Below the pieces are notes generated by a model. That model had not been told where the DNA came from. It made no database searches and saw nothing but the letters and a program-made list of their open reading frames with translations. A DNA stretch of 41,326 nt, taken from positions 1-41,326 of the forward strand of contig JAQXPG010000101.1 in NCBI GenBank assembly GCA_029100405.1. Direction: 5' to 3'. Source of the stretch: Lachnospiraceae bacterium. Lineage in GTDB: Bacteria; Bacillota; Clostridia; Lachnospirales; Lachnospiraceae. The position numbers were made by a program, and so were the translations under genes. This document shows, piece after piece, positions 14,591 through 22,244 of the stretch (positions within the stretch are counted from its first letter, which is position 1; every line of letters starts with the position of its first letter).

Positions 14591-15532
14591 TTGTCTTACG
14601 CATCGGATCTGAAAACAGAGCTTCTCGGACGTTTTCCCAAGGAAAGAAGCTGCCAGATCGCGGAATTGGCAGGAATCTTCGCTTTCTTCGGAGAGGTGAA
14701 GAGGGAGGCAGACGGGTCTGTTCTGAAAATCCGAACCGACCAGGTCCTGATCCGGGAGAGAACGGAAGGACTTCTGTACCGGATCATAGGCCGGAAGGAT
14801 GACCAGAAAGCAGAGGATTCAATCCTTCTTACTGGCATAAAGAGCGAGGAAGTTCTTCAGATCCTTCGACATCCGATAGGAAACGGCCTGGTGGACAATG
14901 GCCTGATCGAAGGATGGGAAGAGAAGAGAGCTTATTTAAGAGGCTGTTTCTTAGCTGCCGGATCCATAAACGATCCCAACAAGAGTTATCATTTCGAGAT
15001 CGCAGCCAGAAATCCGGCCCAGGCCAGACAGATCGTTTCTGTTATGGAAGCCTTTGATCTGCATGGAAAGACGGTGGCACGTCAGGGACGTACCGTGGTC
15101 TATCTGAAGGAAAGCAATGAGATTTCCGATATGCTGAATATCATGGAAGCCTCAGTCACATTGCTGGATTTTGAGAATATTCGTATCCGAAAGGACATGA
15201 ATAATGCCGTTAATCGTAAAGTCAACTGTGAGACGGCAAATATAGGAAAAATGGTGGATGCAGCCGTAAGAGAGGTGCGGGACATCGAGCTCATCCGGGA
15301 TCGAAGGGGGCTTCATTCCCTGCCCGGAAAGCTTCGGGAGACCGCAGAACTTCGGCTCTTACATCCGGATGCTTCCCTTGTGGAGCTTGGTCGGATGATG
15401 GATCCGCCCGTCGGCAAGTCCGGCGTCAATCACAGGCTCCGCAGGATCGGGGCCCTGGCATTAGAGATTAGAAAGCAGGAGGAAAACTGTAATGAAGAAG
15501 GAAGTAGTTGTTCAGATGGCAAATTCGACTGA
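14591..15532 (+). CDS. whiA: Sporulation/cell-division regulator WhiA
   Basis: 313 residues from a TTG start at 14591. The sequence MSYASDLKTELLGRFPKERSC is the standard WhiA N-terminus, so the TTG is credible; GGGAAG stands 6 nt before. The N-terminal domain is a degenerate LAGLIDADG homing-endonuclease fold (LAGIFAFFGEVK, YLRGCFLAAGSINDPNKSYHFEI); the C-terminal helix-turn-helix contains ETAELRLLHPDASLVELGRMMDPPVGKSGVNHRLRRI. WhiA binds DNA and influences chromosome segregation and division in Bacillus, sporulation in Streptomyces. Its last 41 bp overlap the following HPr-like gene, which starts at 15492 in another frame, so the two are translationally coupled. Confidence 0.96.
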   Translation: MSYASDLKTELLGRFPKERSCQIAELAGIFAFFGEVKREADGSVLKIRTDQVLIRERTEGLLYRIIGRKDDQKAEDSILLTGIKSEEVLQILRHPIGNGLVDNGLIEGWEEKRAYLRGCFLAAGSINDPNKSYHFEIAARNPAQARQIVSVMEAFDLHGKTVARQGRTVVYLKESNEISDMLNIMEASVTLLDFENIRIRKDMNNAVNRKVNCETANIGKMVDAAVREVRDIELIRDRRGLHSLPGKLRETAELRLLHPDASLVELGRMMDPPVGKSGVNHRLRRIGALALEIRKQEENCNEEGSSCSDGKFD

Positions 15533-15740
15533 GGCTACACCAATTGCACATCTGGTACAACTGGCCAATCAGTATCAGAGTCAGGTTTACTTTGAGATCG
15601 GAAACAAGAAGGTCAATGCCAAGTCTATTATGGGTATGATGAGCCTGGTACTTACGGCCGGTTCCAAGGTCACAGTTTCTGCAGAAGGACAGGATGAGTC
15701 CGATGCTGTAGATGCTATGGAAAAGTTCCTGACTGCTTGA
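15492..15740 (+). CDS. HPr-like protein lacking the PTS histidine (Crh-like)
   Basis: 82 residues with the HPr fold pattern: an N-terminal strand (KKEVVVQM), PIAHLVQLANQYQSQVYFEIG, VNAKSIMGMMSLVL and a final helix. The regulatory serine loop is intact, with Ser45 in NAKSIMGMM matching Ser46 of HPr. The phospho-transfer site is not: where HPr has GLHARPA, this protein reads STEATPIA, with Glu14 in place of His15 and Thr16 in place of Arg17. It therefore cannot carry phosphate from enzyme I to PTS transporters but can be a substrate of HprK, encoded at 10060. This is the situation of Bacillus Crh, which has Gln15 and whose gene also follows whiA. Likely role: CcpA co-effector or metabolic regulator. 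The start has a GGAGGAAAACTGTA ribosome site inside whiA. Confidence 0.88.
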   Translation: MKKEVVVQMANSTEATPIAHLVQLANQYQSQVYFEIGNKKVNAKSIMGMMSLVLTAGSKVTVSAEGQDESDAVDAMEKFLTA

Positions 15741-15761
15741 TCTTTGGAAAGGCAGGGGCGA

Positions 15762-16649
15762 ATGAAAAAACTTCTGTTTATTTTTAATCCCAGATCCGGC
15801 AGAGGTCAGATTCGTGCCTGTCTGCCGGAGATCCTTGACATTATGGTGAAGTCCGGATTTGATGTCACGGTGCATACTACACAAAGCCAGGGAGACGCCA
15901 TTTCTGTCACCAGAGACCGGGCTCATGAGTTTGACCGGATCGTCTGCAGCGGAGGCGACGGCACGCTGGATGAAGTAGTGTCCGGTATGATGCAGTCGGA
16001 TGTCCGGATCCCGATCGGCTATATACCGGCCGGTTCTACCAATGATTTCGGAAACTCCCTGGGAATCGATAAGGATATGACAAGGGCTGCAGAGATCGCA
16101 GTACATGGCGTACCCTTTCCGGTGGATATCGGTTCCTTTAATGACCGGTATTTTGTCTATGTGGCTGCCTTCGGGATCTTTACCGAAGTCTCTTATTCTA
16201 CTCCGCAGGATATGAAGAATAACTTAGGACATCTGGCCTATATTCTCGAGGGAGCCAAACAGCTCCGGGATGTTCCTTCCTACCGTATGCAGGTGGAATA
16301 TGACGGCAATGTCATGTATGACGAGTTTATTTACGGCATGATCTCCAATTCGAACTCGATCGGCGGTTTCCGGCAGATGGTGCCGAAGAATGTCAGTCTG
16401 AATGACGGGCTGTTCGAGGTGACTCTGATCCGGATGCCGAAGAACCCAATCGAACTGGCGGATGTCATTAATTGTCTGCAGACCGGACGCAGGGATTCGG
16501 ATATGCTCTATTCTTTCCAGACATCGGGCATACGGCTGACATCGAGTGAAGAGGTCTCCTGGACTCTGGACGGAGAATTCGGCGGAACGCAGAGCACTTC
16601 AGAGATTCGTCTCTGTCACAAAGCCCTGGAAATAATGGTTGAAGCGTAA
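15762..16649 (+). CDS. Diacylglycerol/lipid kinase family protein (YegS/BmrU type)
   Basis: 295 residues from the ATG at 15762, which follows GGCAGGGGCGA; a TTG at 15744 is possible but lacks a good site. Typical motifs of the lipid-kinase fold: LFIFNPRSGRG at the N-terminus, CSGGDGTLDEVVSGM for nucleotide binding and IPAGSTNDFGNSLG; the C-terminal part has GGFRQMVPKNVSLNDGLFEVTLIR and SWTLDGEFGG. Members phosphorylate diacylglycerol, phosphatidylglycerol or related lipids at the inner membrane face; the substrate cannot be inferred. The gene starts 22 bp after the Crh-like gene and is the last of the rapZ operon. The promoter of the next gene overlaps its stop. Confidence 0.9.
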   Translation: MKKLLFIFNPRSGRGQIRACLPEILDIMVKSGFDVTVHTTQSQGDAISVTRDRAHEFDRIVCSGGDGTLDEVVSGMMQSDVRIPIGYIPAGSTNDFGNSLGIDKDMTRAAEIAVHGVPFPVDIGSFNDRYFVYVAAFGIFTEVSYSTPQDMKNNLGHLAYILEGAKQLRDVPSYRMQVEYDGNVMYDEFIYGMISNSNSIGGFRQMVPKNVSLNDGLFEVTLIRMPKNPIELADVINCLQTGRRDSDMLYSFQTSGIRLTSSEEVSWTLDGEFGGTQSTSEIRLCHKALEIMVEA

Positions 16650-16667
16650 ATTCCTTTGTTTTATAAT
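16639..16667 (+). promoter_or_regulatory. Promoter of the aldolase gene
   Basis: TTGAAG (16639-16644) and TATAAT (16662-16667) are exactly 17 bp apart; the -35 overlaps the stop of the lipid-kinase gene. The leader of about 85 nt contains an ACGG-TTTTT / AAAAA-GCCGT hairpin at about 16674-16708. Confidence 0.8.
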
Positions 16668-16758
16668 ATTGTAGACGGTTTTTGGAATATGAATTCGAAA
16701 AAGCCGTTTCTGTATCAATTTTAAAATTCTTAGTAGATATTTTTGGAAGGAGATTATT

Positions 16759-17622
16759 ATGATCGTTTCTGCTGCTGAGATGCTGAAGAAGGCTAAGGCT
16801 GGTCATTATGCCGTTGGTCAGTTCAATATTAACAATCTGGAGTGGACCAAGGCAATTTTAAATACTGCTCAGGAGATGAATTCTCCTGTTATCCTCGGTG
16901 TTTCTGAGGGTGCCGGCAAGTATATGACAGGCTTTGCTACCGTAGCGGCTATGGTTCGCGCAATGGACGAGACACTTGGAATTACCGTTCCGGTTGCTCT
17001 TCATCTGGATCATGGTACTTACGAAGGAGCTAAGAAGTGTGTTGAGGTTGGTTTCTCCTCCATTATGTTCGATGGTTCTCATTATGACATTGAAGAGAAT
17101 GTTGAGAAGACCAAGGAACTCGTTAAGCTGGCTCATGACCACAATATGTCCATCGAGGCTGAGGTTGGTGCCATCGGCGGTGAAGAAGATGGTGTCATCG
17201 GTATGGGTGAGTGCGCAGATCCGAACGAGTGCAAGCGCATTGCAGATCTTGGCGTTGATATGCTTGCTGCCGGTATCGGTAACATCCATGGCATTTATCC
17301 GGATAACTGGAAGGGTCTTTCTTTCGAGACTCTGGATGCCATCCAGCAGAAGACCGGCGATATGCCTCTGGTTCTTCACGGTGGTTCCGGAATCCCTTAC
17401 GATCAGGTCAGAAAGGCCATCACACTTGGTGTATCCAAGGTCAATGTAAACACCGAGTGCCAGCTGGTATTCGCTGCCGCAACTCGTAAGTACATTGAAG
17501 AAGGCAAGGATAAGCAGGGTAAGGGTTACGATCCTCGTAAGCTTCTGCTTCCCGGCTACGAAGCTATCTGCGCTGAAGTCAAGGAGAAGATCGAGCTCTT
17601 CGGTTCCAAGGACAAGGCTTGA
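16759..17622 (+). CDS. fba: Class II fructose-1,6-bisphosphate aldolase
   Basis: 287 residues, the usual length for the short class IIA/B type. Zinc ligands and catalytic residues are recognisable: HLDHGTYEGAKKCVEVGF, SIMFDGSHYDIEEN, IEAEVGAIGGEEDGVIG, GIGNIHGIYP and VLHGGSGIPYDQVRKAI, with GVSKVNVNTE closing the phosphate site. It cleaves fructose-1,6-bisphosphate to dihydroxyacetone phosphate and glyceraldehyde-3-phosphate in glycolysis. The ribosome site GGAAGGAG is near perfect and the codons are more uniform than in neighbouring genes, both expected for a highly expressed enzyme. It has its own promoter and terminator, so it is a single-gene unit. Fructose-1,6-bisphosphate is also the classical activator of HprK. 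Confidence 0.97.
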   Translation: MIVSAAEMLKKAKAGHYAVGQFNINNLEWTKAILNTAQEMNSPVILGVSEGAGKYMTGFATVAAMVRAMDETLGITVPVALHLDHGTYEGAKKCVEVGFSSIMFDGSHYDIEENVEKTKELVKLAHDHNMSIEAEVGAIGGEEDGVIGMGECADPNECKRIADLGVDMLAAGIGNIHGIYPDNWKGLSFETLDAIQQKTGDMPLVLHGGSGIPYDQVRKAITLGVSKVNVNTECQLVFAAATRKYIEEGKDKQGKGYDPRKLLLPGYEAICAEVKEKIELFGSKDKA

Positions 17623-17670
17623 AAATAACAGATATGTCATCCGGCGGCAAAGCTGTCTGAGAGAGTCCAT

Positions 17671-17705
17671 AGAGGATGTTCCGATTGGTACATCCTCTTT
17701 TTCTT
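17671..17705 (+). terminator. Terminator after the aldolase gene
   Basis: AGAGGATGT (17671-17679) pairs with ACATCCTCT across a 10-nt loop, followed by TTTTTCTTT. Confidence 0.9.
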
Positions 17706-17758
17706 TAGCGGCTTCAAAACTTAACTTTCATGTTCTTTAAGAAAGGAAAATAGCAACA

Positions 17759-19678
17759 ATGTGTGGAATTTGTGGGTTTACGGGCCATAACCCGTCCAGT
17801 GAAGAAGTCCTTACCCGAATGATGAACCGAATGATCCACCGTGGGCCGGATGGAGGAAGCTCCTATCTGACTGACCGGATTGCACTCGGCCACCGCCGGC
17901 TCTCCATCATTGATCTTTCCGACCGTGGAACGCAGCCCATGTTCAATGAGGATCGTTCCCTGGTCATTGTATTTAACGGTGAGATCTATAATTATAAGGA
18001 ATTAAAAAAGGAACTTTTGGCTTCCGGTCATACTTTTTCCTCAGAGACAGATACCGAGGTCCTTCTCCATGGCTATGAGGAATGGGGAACTGCACTTTTA
18101 GACCGCCTGCGCGGTATGTTTGCTTTTGTTCTCTATAATGCCGCCAAGGATGAGCTCTTTCTGGCTCGTGATATGTTCGGCATTAAGCCGCTTTATTATG
18201 CCATCATTGATGGAGAACTTGTTTTCGCATCGGAAATCAAGAGCATTCTGGAGTATCCGGCCTATCAGAGAGAGGTCAATACACAGGCCCTGGAGCAGTA
18301 TCTCTCCTTTGAGTACTCCGTTCTTCCGGAGACATTTTTCAAGGGGATCTATAAACTGATGCCCGGTCATTATATGACCTTCTGCCGTGGAAAATCCGAG
18401 ATCGTCCGTTACTTTGATCCCATGCTGCATCCGGCATCGGAGCCCATGGATCATGAAGAACTCCTGAACCGGATTGATGAGACCCTGCAGGATTCCATCA
18501 AGTATCATATGGTTTCTGATGTGGAAGTGGCATCCCTCTTGTCTTCCGGTGTCGATTCTTCCTATGTAGCCTGTCATTTCGGCGGCAATCGGACCTACAC
18601 GGTCGGATTTGATTACGAGAAATACAATGAGATCCCTTATGCCAAGTCTCTTTCTGAGACGCTGGGTATCAAGAATACCGGCAAGGTCATCTCAACCGAC
18701 GAATATTGGGCTGAACTTCCGAGAATTCAATATTATATGGATGAACCCCTGGCAGATGCTTCGGCATCGGCTCTCTATTTCGTCGATCGGGAAGCAGCGA
18801 AGGATGTGAAGGTAATCCTGTCCGGTGAGGGATCGGATGAATTTTTCGGCGGTTATAATATCTATCATGAACCCATGTCCCTGGCTCCTTATCAGAAACT
18901 TCCATCTCCGCTTCGGAAAGGTCTGGCAGCAATTGCTTCTCTTCTTCCGCGTGGTGTCAAGGGAAGATCCTTCCTGATTCGTGGCAGTAAACCGGTAGAA
19001 GACCGTTTTATCGGAAATGCCAATGTCTATGATATGAAGCTTCGTGAGAAGATCCTTCTTCATCCGACGGCCGGTTTTACCCCGCAGAGTCTGACCAGAC
19101 CTTATTATGATAAGGTCAGGAATCTGAAGGATACGGAGAAAATGCAGTACATCGATATGAATTTCTGGCTGATCGGTGATATCCTTCTGAAGGCTGACAA
19201 GATGAGTATGGCGCATTCGATCGAGTCCCGGGTGCCTTTCCTGGATCGCGAGGTCTTTAACCTGGCAAGGACCATCCGCCTGGAGGACAAGGTCAATAAT
19301 GAAAATACCAAGCTCGCCTTCCGTGAGGTTGCGAACCGCTATCTGTCCAAGCAGCAGGCAGAGAAGAAGAAACTGGGCTTCCCGGTTCCTATTCGTGTCT
19401 GGCTCAGAAATGACAAGTATTATCAGATCGTCCGGGATGCTTTTACTTCGGATGATGCGAAACTCTTTTTCCATACCGATGAGCTGGTTCGGATCTTGGA
19501 TGCTCACAAGAATGGAAAATTTGACTACGCAAGACACATCTGGGTGGTCTATATGTTCCTGCTCTGGTATGGTCAATATTTCCATGAAAACGGTGCATCC
19601 GTATCGATGGAGGATGAGCTGGAATTTGAGCGGATCCGGAAGAACAACCGGAATGCGACGATGAATGCCACAAATTAA
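17759..19678 (+). CDS. asnB: Asparagine synthetase, glutamine-hydrolysing
   Basis: 639 residues. It begins MCGICGFTGH, so Cys2 is the nucleophile of the class II glutaminase domain; GHRRLSIIDLS, FNGEIYNYKELK and SSETDTEVLLHGYEEWG belong to that domain. The synthetase domain has the pyrophosphate loop SLLSSGVDSSYVA and VILSGEGSDEFFGGYN, then LLKADKMSMAHSIESRVPFLD. The enzyme makes asparagine from aspartate, ATP and glutamine. AAGAAAGGAAAA precedes the ATG. It lies between a glycolytic terminator and glnN with 106 bp to the latter, so asnB and glnN probably form a nitrogen-assimilation pair, one consuming glutamine and the other making it. Confidence 0.96.
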   Translation: MCGICGFTGHNPSSEEVLTRMMNRMIHRGPDGGSSYLTDRIALGHRRLSIIDLSDRGTQPMFNEDRSLVIVFNGEIYNYKELKKELLASGHTFSSETDTEVLLHGYEEWGTALLDRLRGMFAFVLYNAAKDELFLARDMFGIKPLYYAIIDGELVFASEIKSILEYPAYQREVNTQALEQYLSFEYSVLPETFFKGIYKLMPGHYMTFCRGKSEIVRYFDPMLHPASEPMDHEELLNRIDETLQDSIKYHMVSDVEVASLLSSGVDSSYVACHFGGNRTYTVGFDYEKYNEIPYAKSLSETLGIKNTGKVISTDEYWAELPRIQYYMDEPLADASASALYFVDREAAKDVKVILSGEGSDEFFGGYNIYHEPMSLAPYQKLPSPLRKGLAAIASLLPRGVKGRSFLIRGSKPVEDRFIGNANVYDMKLREKILLHPTAGFTPQSLTRPYYDKVRNLKDTEKMQYIDMNFWLIGDILLKADKMSMAHSIESRVPFLDREVFNLARTIRLEDKVNNENTKLAFREVANRYLSKQQAEKKKLGFPVPIRVWLRNDKYYQIVRDAFTSDDAKLFFHTDELVRILDAHKNGKFDYARHIWVVYMFLLWYGQYFHENGASVSMEDELEFERIRKNNRNATMNATN

Positions 19679-19784
19679 ATATCACCGCCATATCGGAAAT
19701 GCGGCAGCGGGAAATGACAAAAGACAAGCTGATGATCAGAAAAAGTGATCGTTTAAAATTTGTTCTCTAGAAAGGGAATAACAA

Positions 19785-21905
19785 ATGGACAATAAAGAAT
19801 ACTTCAATGTTGCGGATATTTTCGGCGAGAATGTATTCAACGATGAAGTGATGAAAGCGCGTCTTCCGAAGAAAACGTATCAGAATCTGAAGGAGACCAT
19901 CCGTCAGGGTCGTGATCTGGATCTGGAAACGGCGGATGTTGTAGCTCATGAAATGAAGGAATGGGCTATTGAGCAGGGAGCAACGCATTATACGCACTGG
20001 TTCCAGCCTCTGACCGGGGTGACGGCGGAGAAGCACGACTCCTTCATCACTGCACCGGATGAAAAGGGAAAGGTATTGATGAGCTTTTCCGGCAAGGAAT
20101 TGATCAAGGGCGAGCCGGATGCTTCCAGTTTTCCTTCCGGCGGTTTGAGAGCGACTTTTGAAGCAAGAGGTTATACAACCTGGGATTGCTCTTCTCCGGC
20201 CTTTGTCCGCCACGATGAATCGGGCGCTGTTCTCTGCATCCCGACTGCTTTCTGCTCCTACAAGGGTGAAGCACTGGATCAGAAGACGCCTCTGCTTCGT
20301 TCCATGGAAGCAATCAGTCAGCAGTCGATCCGCCTGCTCCGCCTTTTTGGCAATCAGACTTCCCACTATGTTACACCTTCGGTTGGAGTCGAACAGGAGT
20401 ATTTCATTATTGACCGGGAAAACTTCCTGAAGCGGAAGGATCTGGTCTATACCGGCCGGACTCTTTTCGGTGCAATGCCGCCGAAGGGTCAGGAAATGGA
20501 TGACCACTATTTCGGCACCATTCCCGGCAGGATTGCTTCCTTTATGCGGGATTGTGACAAGGAACTTTGGAGACTCGGTGTTCCTGCCAAAACCGAGCAC
20601 AATGAGGTTGCACCGGGACAGCATGAACTGGCTCCGATCTATGAAGATGCCAATGTTGCGGTGGATCATAATCAGATGATCATGGAAACCCTGCGCCGGG
20701 TTGCTAATCGTCATGGCCTTCAGTGCCTTCTGCATGAAAAACCTTTTGACGGGGTGAACGGATCCGGTAAGCATAATAACTGGTCTCTTGTCACGGATGA
20801 TGGAATCAACCTTCTGGATCCCGGGAAGACGCCGCATGAGAACCTGCAGTTCCTTCTGGTTCTCTGCTGCATCCTGGCAGCAGTAGACAACCATGCAGAT
20901 CTGCTCCGCGAGTCTGCTGCCGATGTCGGCAACGATCATCGCCTGGGTGGATCGGAAGCACCGCCTGCCATTATCAGCGTCTATCTGGGTGATCAGCTGG
21001 ATGATGTTTTGAGCCAGCTCATCAGTACAGGTGCCGCAACCCATTCGATTCCAGGTAAGAAAATGAAGACCGGTGTTGCTTCTCTGCCGGATTTCATGAA
21101 GGATGCTACGGATCGAAATCGTACATCACCTTTTGCCTTTACAGGGAACAAGTTTGAGTTCCGTATGGTCGGATCAGAGGATTCGGTCGGTGAACCCAAT
21201 ATTGTTTTGAACACGATTGTTGCTGAGGCCTTCTCTGATGCCTGCGACATTCTGGAAGAGGCAGATGACTTCAATTTGGCGATTCATGATTTGATCCATG
21301 ATCTGGCAATCAAGCATCAGAGAATTGTATTCAATGGAGATGGCTATTCCAAGGAATGGGTGGAAGAGGCAGAACGCCGCGGCCTGCCCAATATTCAGTC
21401 TATGGTCGATGCCATTCCGGCCCTGACCAGAGAAAAGACGGTCGAAACCTTTGAAAAGTTCCATGTATTCAATCGGGCTGAGCTGGAGTCTCGTGCGGAC
21501 ATTGAGTATGATACCTATGCCAAGAAGGTTAATATCGAAGCCAAGACCATGCTGGATATGGCTGGAAAGCAGATCCTTCCGGCGGTTATGAATTATGAGA
21601 CCGAAATCGCAACTTCGATGAACCAGATCCATCAGGCGGCCGGTTTTATTCCGGAGACACAGAAGGAAATCCTGAAGAAGACGGATGAGCTTTTGAATGA
21701 AGCCAGAAAGGCCATGGAAATCCTGCAGAAGGATGTGGTTCTTGGCATGGAGAAGAAAGACCATGAGGAGAGAGCCCGCTACTATTATCAAACGGTAGAG
21801 GCTGATATGGAGGCCTTGAGAAGACCCGTGGATGCCCTGGAGATGATTGTCGATAAGGAAAAATGGCCTATGCCGAGCTATGGCGATATGCTTTTTGAGG
21901 TTTGA
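19785..21905 (+). CDS. glnN: Type III glutamine synthetase
   Basis: 706 residues, matching the large GSIII form (about 700-730) rather than the 440-470 of GSI. N-terminal GSIII-specific block: FNVADIFGENVFNDEVMKARLPK; then THWFQPLTGVTAEKHDSFI, the glutamate/ATP site blocks VGVEQEYFIID, KTEHNEVAPGQHELAPIYED, HEKPFDGVNGSGKHNNWSL and FTGNKFEFRMVGS. It condenses ammonia with glutamate using ATP, as a dodecamer in the cytosol. GSIII is common in gut anaerobes. AGAAAGGGAATAACAA gives the ribosome site. A bidirectional terminator and a 61-bp repeat array follow. A frame open over 425 codons on the opposite strand is a by-product of codon usage, not a gene. Confidence 0.97.
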   Translation: MDNKEYFNVADIFGENVFNDEVMKARLPKKTYQNLKETIRQGRDLDLETADVVAHEMKEWAIEQGATHYTHWFQPLTGVTAEKHDSFITAPDEKGKVLMSFSGKELIKGEPDASSFPSGGLRATFEARGYTTWDCSSPAFVRHDESGAVLCIPTAFCSYKGEALDQKTPLLRSMEAISQQSIRLLRLFGNQTSHYVTPSVGVEQEYFIIDRENFLKRKDLVYTGRTLFGAMPPKGQEMDDHYFGTIPGRIASFMRDCDKELWRLGVPAKTEHNEVAPGQHELAPIYEDANVAVDHNQMIMETLRRVANRHGLQCLLHEKPFDGVNGSGKHNNWSLVTDDGINLLDPGKTPHENLQFLLVLCCILAAVDNHADLLRESAADVGNDHRLGGSEAPPAIISVYLGDQLDDVLSQLISTGAATHSIPGKKMKTGVASLPDFMKDATDRNRTSPFAFTGNKFEFRMVGSEDSVGEPNIVLNTIVAEAFSDACDILEEADDFNLAIHDLIHDLAIKHQRIVFNGDGYSKEWVEEAERRGLPNIQSMVDAIPALTREKTVETFEKFHVFNRAELESRADIEYDTYAKKVNIEAKTMLDMAGKQILPAVMNYETEIATSMNQIHQAAGFIPETQKEILKKTDELLNEARKAMEILQKDVVLGMEKKDHEERARYYYQTVEADMEALRRPVDALEMIVDKEKWPMPSYGDMLFEV

Positions 21906-21966
21906 GGCAGGGCTCGTTGCTTTACCTAAGCCGGGGACAAAATCGTAATAGAAAGAGAATCAAGAA

Positions 21967-22007
21967 AATCCGATAGTGAATCATGGAATTCACTATCGGA
22001 TTTTTTT
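21967..22007. terminator. Bidirectional terminator between convergent glnN and the PBP gene
   Basis: ATCCGATAGTGAA and TTCACTATCGGAT form a 13-bp stem with an 8-nt loop; TTTTTTT follows on the plus strand, and TTTTC follows on the minus strand. It sits inside a longer dyad, ATCGTAATAGA (21942-21952) with TCTATTACGAT (22017-22027). Confidence 0.9.
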
Positions 22008-22011
22008 CGTC

Positions 22012-22231
22012 TGTATTCTATTACGATAAATCGGGCTGTTTTCTTCCCTGAAACTATCGTAATTTCAAATTTTAATTTGTATTACGATTTTTCTTCGCGG
22101 CGATTTCCTTGAAACTATCGTAATTTTGAATTTTGATCTGTATTACGATTTTTCTTTGCGGCGGTTCCCTTGAAACTATCGTAATTTCAAATTTTAATTT
22201 GTATTACGATTTTTCTTCGCGGCGGTTCCCT
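22012..22231. repeat. 61-bp tandem array, each unit with a terminator-like dyad
   Basis: About 3.5 units with a 61-bp step. ATCGTAAT at 22056, 22117 and 22178 pairs with ATTACGAT at 22081, 22142 and 22203; a further pair (21942 and 22020) brackets the main terminator. Two of the three units add an inner CAAAT/ATTTG stem; all continue into TTTTTCTT on the plus strand. The array fills most of the 339-bp gap between glnN and the PBP gene and ends about 14 bp short of the PBP stop. Backup terminators for glnN or a protein-binding array are both possible. Confidence 0.85.
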
Positions 22232-22244
22232 GAGCCTGGGTTTC

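Noticed and set aside
19849..19865. cre site (TGAAAGCGCGTCTT) in the start of glnN
   Set aside because: The right half does not match the cre consensus and the bases are explained by the conserved codons for MKARLP.
19767..21044. 425-codon open frame on the minus strand over glnN
   Set aside because: It is fully antisense to a clear GSIII gene, has no family motifs and no ribosome site; the codon bias of the real gene keeps the opposite frame open.
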